From NCBI RefSeq assembly GCF_028898845.1, contig NZ_CP118574.1:868001-932000 (forward strand): DNA of 64,000 bases, in the 5' to 3' direction. How positions within the stretch are numbered: the stretch's first letter is position 1; each line of letters starts with the position of its first letter. A program made the position numbers and the translations under genes. This stretch comes from Streptomyces sp. WZ-12 (GTDB lineage: Bacteria > Actinomycetota > Actinomycetes > Streptomycetales > Streptomycetaceae). Positions 61,701 through 64,000 of this stretch are shown one piece after another. Under the pieces are notes generated by a model. The model was not told the DNA's origin. It searched no databases and saw nothing but the letters and a program-made list of their open reading frames with translations.

Positions 61701-61814
61701 CACCGGTTGCCATGAAGCGCCATCACCCATGAGTGGAGGAGACACGATGCTCGTCGGGCACGCCGCCCCTCTGACGCGGCACGGCACCGCGGGGCCCACG
61801 CCGACGAGGGCTTC

Positions 61815-62306
61815 GTGATTCACGCAGACTGGTTTCCGCCGTGGGGCAGCCCGCACGACGCCCCGGTGACCGACGGTCAGGACGCCCGGCCGTCGCAGCG
61901 GCAGGACACGTTCACGCTGCTCACCGGACCCGGGGCGGTGCTCCGCGCCCGGGAGGGGACGGCAACGCGACTGGCCCGGTGCGGGATAGCCACCGGATCG
62001 TCACTGTCGGACGCGGCGCTGCTGGTGGTGAGCGAGTTGGTGGCCAACGTCCTGCGGCACGCCGCGGAGAAGTCACCCACGGCGGAGGTCACGGTGGAGC
62101 GGGGGGTCGGACATCTGGTCGTGGCGGTGGCCGACCATGACCCCCGGCTTCCGGCCATGGAATCCGCAACACCGGGCACGGGGTTGGGCACCGTGCGGGA
62201 GCTGGCCGCCTGGTACGACGGGGCGCTCAGCGTGGAGCCCGACTGGACCGGCCAGGGCAAGCGGATCCTGGCCAGTTTCGTCGTCACGGAGGACGATGTC
62301 CCGTAG
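61815..62306 (+). CDS. Anti-sigma-like ATP-binding protein (HATPase_c_2)
   Basis: 163 residues from GTG 61815. GHKL ATPase: LVVSELVANVLRHAAEKSPT, VVAVADHDPRLPA and TGLGTVRELAAWYDGALSVE. It is similar to the protein at 60670-61098 but has a longer N-terminus. It is divergent from the ArsR paralogue and its promoter region holds two ArsR-like palindromes. The partner sigma factor or antagonist is unknown; the neighbouring STAS protein is a candidate. Confidence 0.85.
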   Translation: MIHADWFPPWGSPHDAPVTDGQDARPSQRQDTFTLLTGPGAVLRAREGTATRLARCGIATGSSLSDAALLVVSELVANVLRHAAEKSPTAEVTVERGVGHLVVAVADHDPRLPAMESATPGTGLGTVRELAAWYDGALSVEPDWTGQGKRILASFVVTEDDVP

Positions 62307-62570
62307 CGCTGGGGCGCGTTGGGACCTTCGAGGCGTGCCCCGTCGGGCGCGGTACCGGGCGTCGAAGTGGGGCGAGTGGGCGGTCAGCTTGTCCAGCAGC
62401 TCGATGAGGGTGTGCTGTTCCGTCTCGCTGAGGGAGCCGGCCCAGGCACCCTCGCGTGCGTTGTGCGCGCGGAACGCGGCGCCGATCGCCGCGCGGCCGG
62501 TCCCGGTGAGTTCCGGGAACACCGCGCGGCCGTCGTAGGGGGCGCGTTCCTTGGCGAGGAGGCCGTCGTG
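62307..62570 (-). pseudogene. C-terminal remnant of a MarR-family regulator
   Basis: On the minus strand the sequence HDGLLAKERAPYDGRAVFPE, LTGTGRAAIGAAFRAHNARE and QHTLIELLDKLT matches the wing and dimer helices of MarR proteins. The N-terminal HTH is gone and the frame runs on through the ATPase gene, so no proper protein is made. Confidence 0.6.
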
Positions 62571-62805
62571 ACTTCTGGGGCAACGCCGTGATCGGGTCCT
62601 GGTACAAGGAGGCCGCCCCGGTCCTCGAACTCGACGGCAACCCCAGCCCGTCACCGCCCCCGTCCTCGACGAATCGGCCACCGCAGTGGGCGCGGACGGC
62701 CTGGGCTGAGCACGAGATCCCCACAACTCCCTGGCCTCCCTCGGACTCACCGCAGCCCGCCGCTGCCGGTTGGTGGTTGTCGTCGGAGTGGTGGACGGGT
62801 GGGGC
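62571..62805. other. Region with a short unassigned coding scrap
   Basis: About 60 residues of coding-like plus-strand sequence (GNAVIGSWYKEAAPVLELDG near 62590-62645) are followed by frame breaks. The parent gene is unknown. Otherwise nothing is seen. Confidence 0.3.
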
Positions 62806-63243
62806 TCAGGTGGCGGGCTGACCGTCGGTGCAGCAGGCGTTGTCGCCTTCCAGGGCGGGGGCCTTGCCCATCTGGTCGGCGTCGGCCTTGACGACGTAGA
62901 CCTCCCAGGGTTCCCGGCCCGGGCCGTGGACCCAGACCTTGTCCTGGAGGGCGTAGCAGCAGGAGGTGTCGTTCTCCTCGAAGGTGGCCAGGCCGGCTTC
63001 CTTGAGCCGGTCGATGGCGGCGGTGACCAGATCGGTGGAGGCGACCTCGACGCCGAGGTGGTCCAGGCGGGTCTCCTGGTCGGGCTCGCCCTCGATCAGG
63101 ACGAGCTTCAACGGCGGCTCGGTGACGGCGAAGTTGGCGTAGCCGGGGCGGCGCTTGGTCGGTTCGACGCCGAAGAGCTTGGAGTAGAACGCCACCGACG
63201 CCTCAAGATCGGGGACGTTCAGGGCGAGCTGGACGCGGGACAT
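62806..63243 (-). CDS. arsI: ArsI/CadI-family organoarsenical C-As lyase
   Basis: 145 residues, a vicinal-oxygen-chelate fold. Metal ligands Q5, H62 (LDHLG) and E114 fit the ArsI triad, and the essential Cys pair is C95-C96 (NDTSCCYALQ). ArsI breaks C-As bonds of trivalent methyl or phenyl arsenicals. A C-terminal CC pair (NACCTDG) is extra. It is divergent from the arsR gene across an operator, and so belongs to the arsenic resistance unit. Confidence 0.9.
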   Translation of the reverse strand: MSRVQLALNVPDLEASVAFYSKLFGVEPTKRRPGYANFAVTEPPLKLVLIEGEPDQETRLDHLGVEVASTDLVTAAIDRLKEAGLATFEENDTSCCYALQDKVWVHGPGREPWEVYVVKADADQMGKAPALEGDNACCTDGQPAT

Positions 63244-63283
63244 GACGCCCTCCTCATCGCATGACATTGCATTGATGCTTGTC

Positions 63284-63299
63284 GATGCAACCTTGCATC
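63284..63299. promoter_or_regulatory. ArsR operator in the divergent arsI/arsR promoter
   Basis: GATGCAACCTTGCATC is a perfect palindrome with a CC centre; a further TTGCAT lies at 63267-63272. It is located between the start codons of arsI and arsR and fits binding by the adjacent ArsR. Confidence 0.7.
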
Positions 63300-63327
63300 T
63301 TGGATCGAAGTTCGTCAACATAGAGGA

Positions 63328-63729
63328 ATGTCGAATCAAGAGCTTGAGGTGCTGGGCCAGGCCCAGGAGTGCTGTCCCGGGCTGCTGACCGCGCCCATGG
63401 ACGAGGGCCAGGCCATCGAGCTGGCGAAGGTCTTCAAGGCGCTGGGCGATCCGGTGCGGCTGCGGCTGCTGTCGATGATCGCCTCCCGGGCCGGCGGCGA
63501 GGTGTGCGTCTGCGATCTGACGCCGGCGTTCGACCTGTCGCAGCCGACGATCTCCCACCACCTCAAGCTGCTGCGGCAGGCCGGGCTGATCGACTGCGAA
63601 CGCCGTGGGACGTGGGTCTACTACTGGCTGCTGCCCGAGATGACCGACCGCCTCGCCGGCATCCTGACCCGCCCGACCGGGCAGCCCCTGCCGAAGACCG
63701 ACCAGAAGCCCGCGGGAGCCACCTCATGA
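63328..63729 (+). CDS. arsR: Arsenic-sensing ArsR repressor
   Basis: 133 residues. Winged helix: FKALGDPVRLRLLSMIASRA, the metal motif EVCVCDLTPAF (Cys pair in helix 3), then SQPTISHHLKLLRQAGLIDC and RRGTWVYYWLL. N-terminal ECCPG adds a Cys pair that may complete the site. Trivalent arsenic releases it from DNA. Its TGA overlaps the ATG of the pump gene (ATGA). Confidence 0.95.
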   Translation: MSNQELEVLGQAQECCPGLLTAPMDEGQAIELAKVFKALGDPVRLRLLSMIASRAGGEVCVCDLTPAFDLSQPTISHHLKLLRQAGLIDCERRGTWVYYWLLPEMTDRLAGILTRPTGQPLPKTDQKPAGATS

Positions 63730-64000
63730 CCGGGAGGAACACAACGGTGGCCGGACCGGTCGCGGCCCAGATGTCGTTCCTGGACCGCTTCTTGGCCGTG
63801 TGGATCCTGCTGGCCATGGCCGCCGGCCTCGGCCTTGGACGCCTGGTGCCGGGGCTGGGGGACGCGCTGGCGAAGGTGACCGTCACCGGCGTCTCGCTGC
63901 CGATCGCGCTCGGGCTGCTGGTGATGATGTACCCGGTGCTGGCCAAGGTCCGCTACGACCGCCTGGACACCGTCACCCGCGACCGCCGCCTGTTGATCCC
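63726..64000 (+). CDS. ACR3-type arsenite efflux pump (partial)
   Basis: Only the first 91 residues are in the window; the gene runs off the right edge. SFLDRFLAVWILLAMAAGLG and SLPIALGLLVMMYPVLAKVR are the first two membrane spans and the conserved start of ACR3. It exports arsenite. The ATGA overlap with arsR gives tight co-expression. Confidence 0.93.
   Translation, partial: MTGRNTTVAGPVAAQMSFLDRFLAVWILLAMAAGLGLGRLVPGLGDALAKVTVTGVSLPIALGLLVMMYPVLAKVRYDRLDTVTRDRRLLI

Noticed and set aside
1..64000. rRNA, tRNA, replication origin or attachment site
   Set aside because: I looked for conserved rRNA stretches, tRNA cloverleaf ends and clusters of DnaA boxes and saw none; a tRNA or covariance-model search would settle it.

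Overview
The window is high-GC DNA with dense, mostly short operons. It carries A-factor (AfsA)-like and virginiamycin B lyase genes, class II DAHP synthase, ABATE/CGNR and stand-alone GerE-type regulators, anti-sigma-like ATPases, MmyB-type XRE regulators and TIGR03083-type mycothiol enzymes. This repertoire points to a Streptomyces or close relative. The many decayed genes (tnpB, aspS, cbiZ, a WD40 tail, an O-methyltransferase, a MarR) and the near absence of housekeeping genes suggest an accessory region, probably a chromosome arm. I saw no rRNA, tRNA, CRISPR array or intact mobile element.

Layout. 0-7.7 kb: WXG100-like secretion genes, a decayed tnpB, a broken aspartyl-tRNA synthetase, a damaged Ala-rich polymorphic toxin with a candidate immunity gene, and a lipoprotein whose best start codon is ATC. 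8-15.3 kb: O-methyltransferase, a YdeP-type molybdopterin oxidoreductase with FdhD and a LysR regulator, a truncated CbiZ and a kinase-like phosphotransferase. 15.7-24.2 kb: small membrane proteins, a methyltransferase, a lipase, an ankyrin protein, one two-component system, an NmrA-like reductase and a lipoprotein. 24.4-29.7 kb: mycothiol-type isomerase, acyltransferase, AnmK, an SDR and a streptogramin B lyase.

30.3-40.9 kb is the most unusual part. It is a divergent cluster of an AfsA-type hotdog protein, chorismate mutase, gamma-carbonic-anhydrase-like hexapeptide protein and cupin on the minus strand, facing prephenate dehydratase, class II DAHP synthase, MaoC dehydratase and an unknown protein on the plus strand. 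CGNR, GerE-type and LysR regulators and an MFS exporter lie alongside. Genes within each arm overlap, and the divergent promoter carries three GCCTA motifs at exact 14-bp spacing. The arrangement suggests a phenylpyruvate-derived small molecule, perhaps a signal.

41-50.7 kb: SDRs and an XRE regulator, two tandem two-component systems (one kinase has an extra transmembrane segment and an outside domain), and a ferredoxin/P450/membrane-protein group. 51-58.3 kb: a nickel/cobalt transporter behind a cobalamin riboswitch, an M9 collagenase, a LysR regulator, an SRPBCC protein with its ribosome binding site inside a 16-bp hairpin, and a secreted carboxylesterase. 58.4-62.3 kb: a D-Ala-D-Ala-ligase-like gene, a STAS protein and two anti-sigma-like ATPases, bracketed by two paralogous ArsR regulators and strong palindromes. 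62.8-64 kb: an arsenic operon (ArsI, ArsR, start of an ACR3 pump), cut by the window edge.
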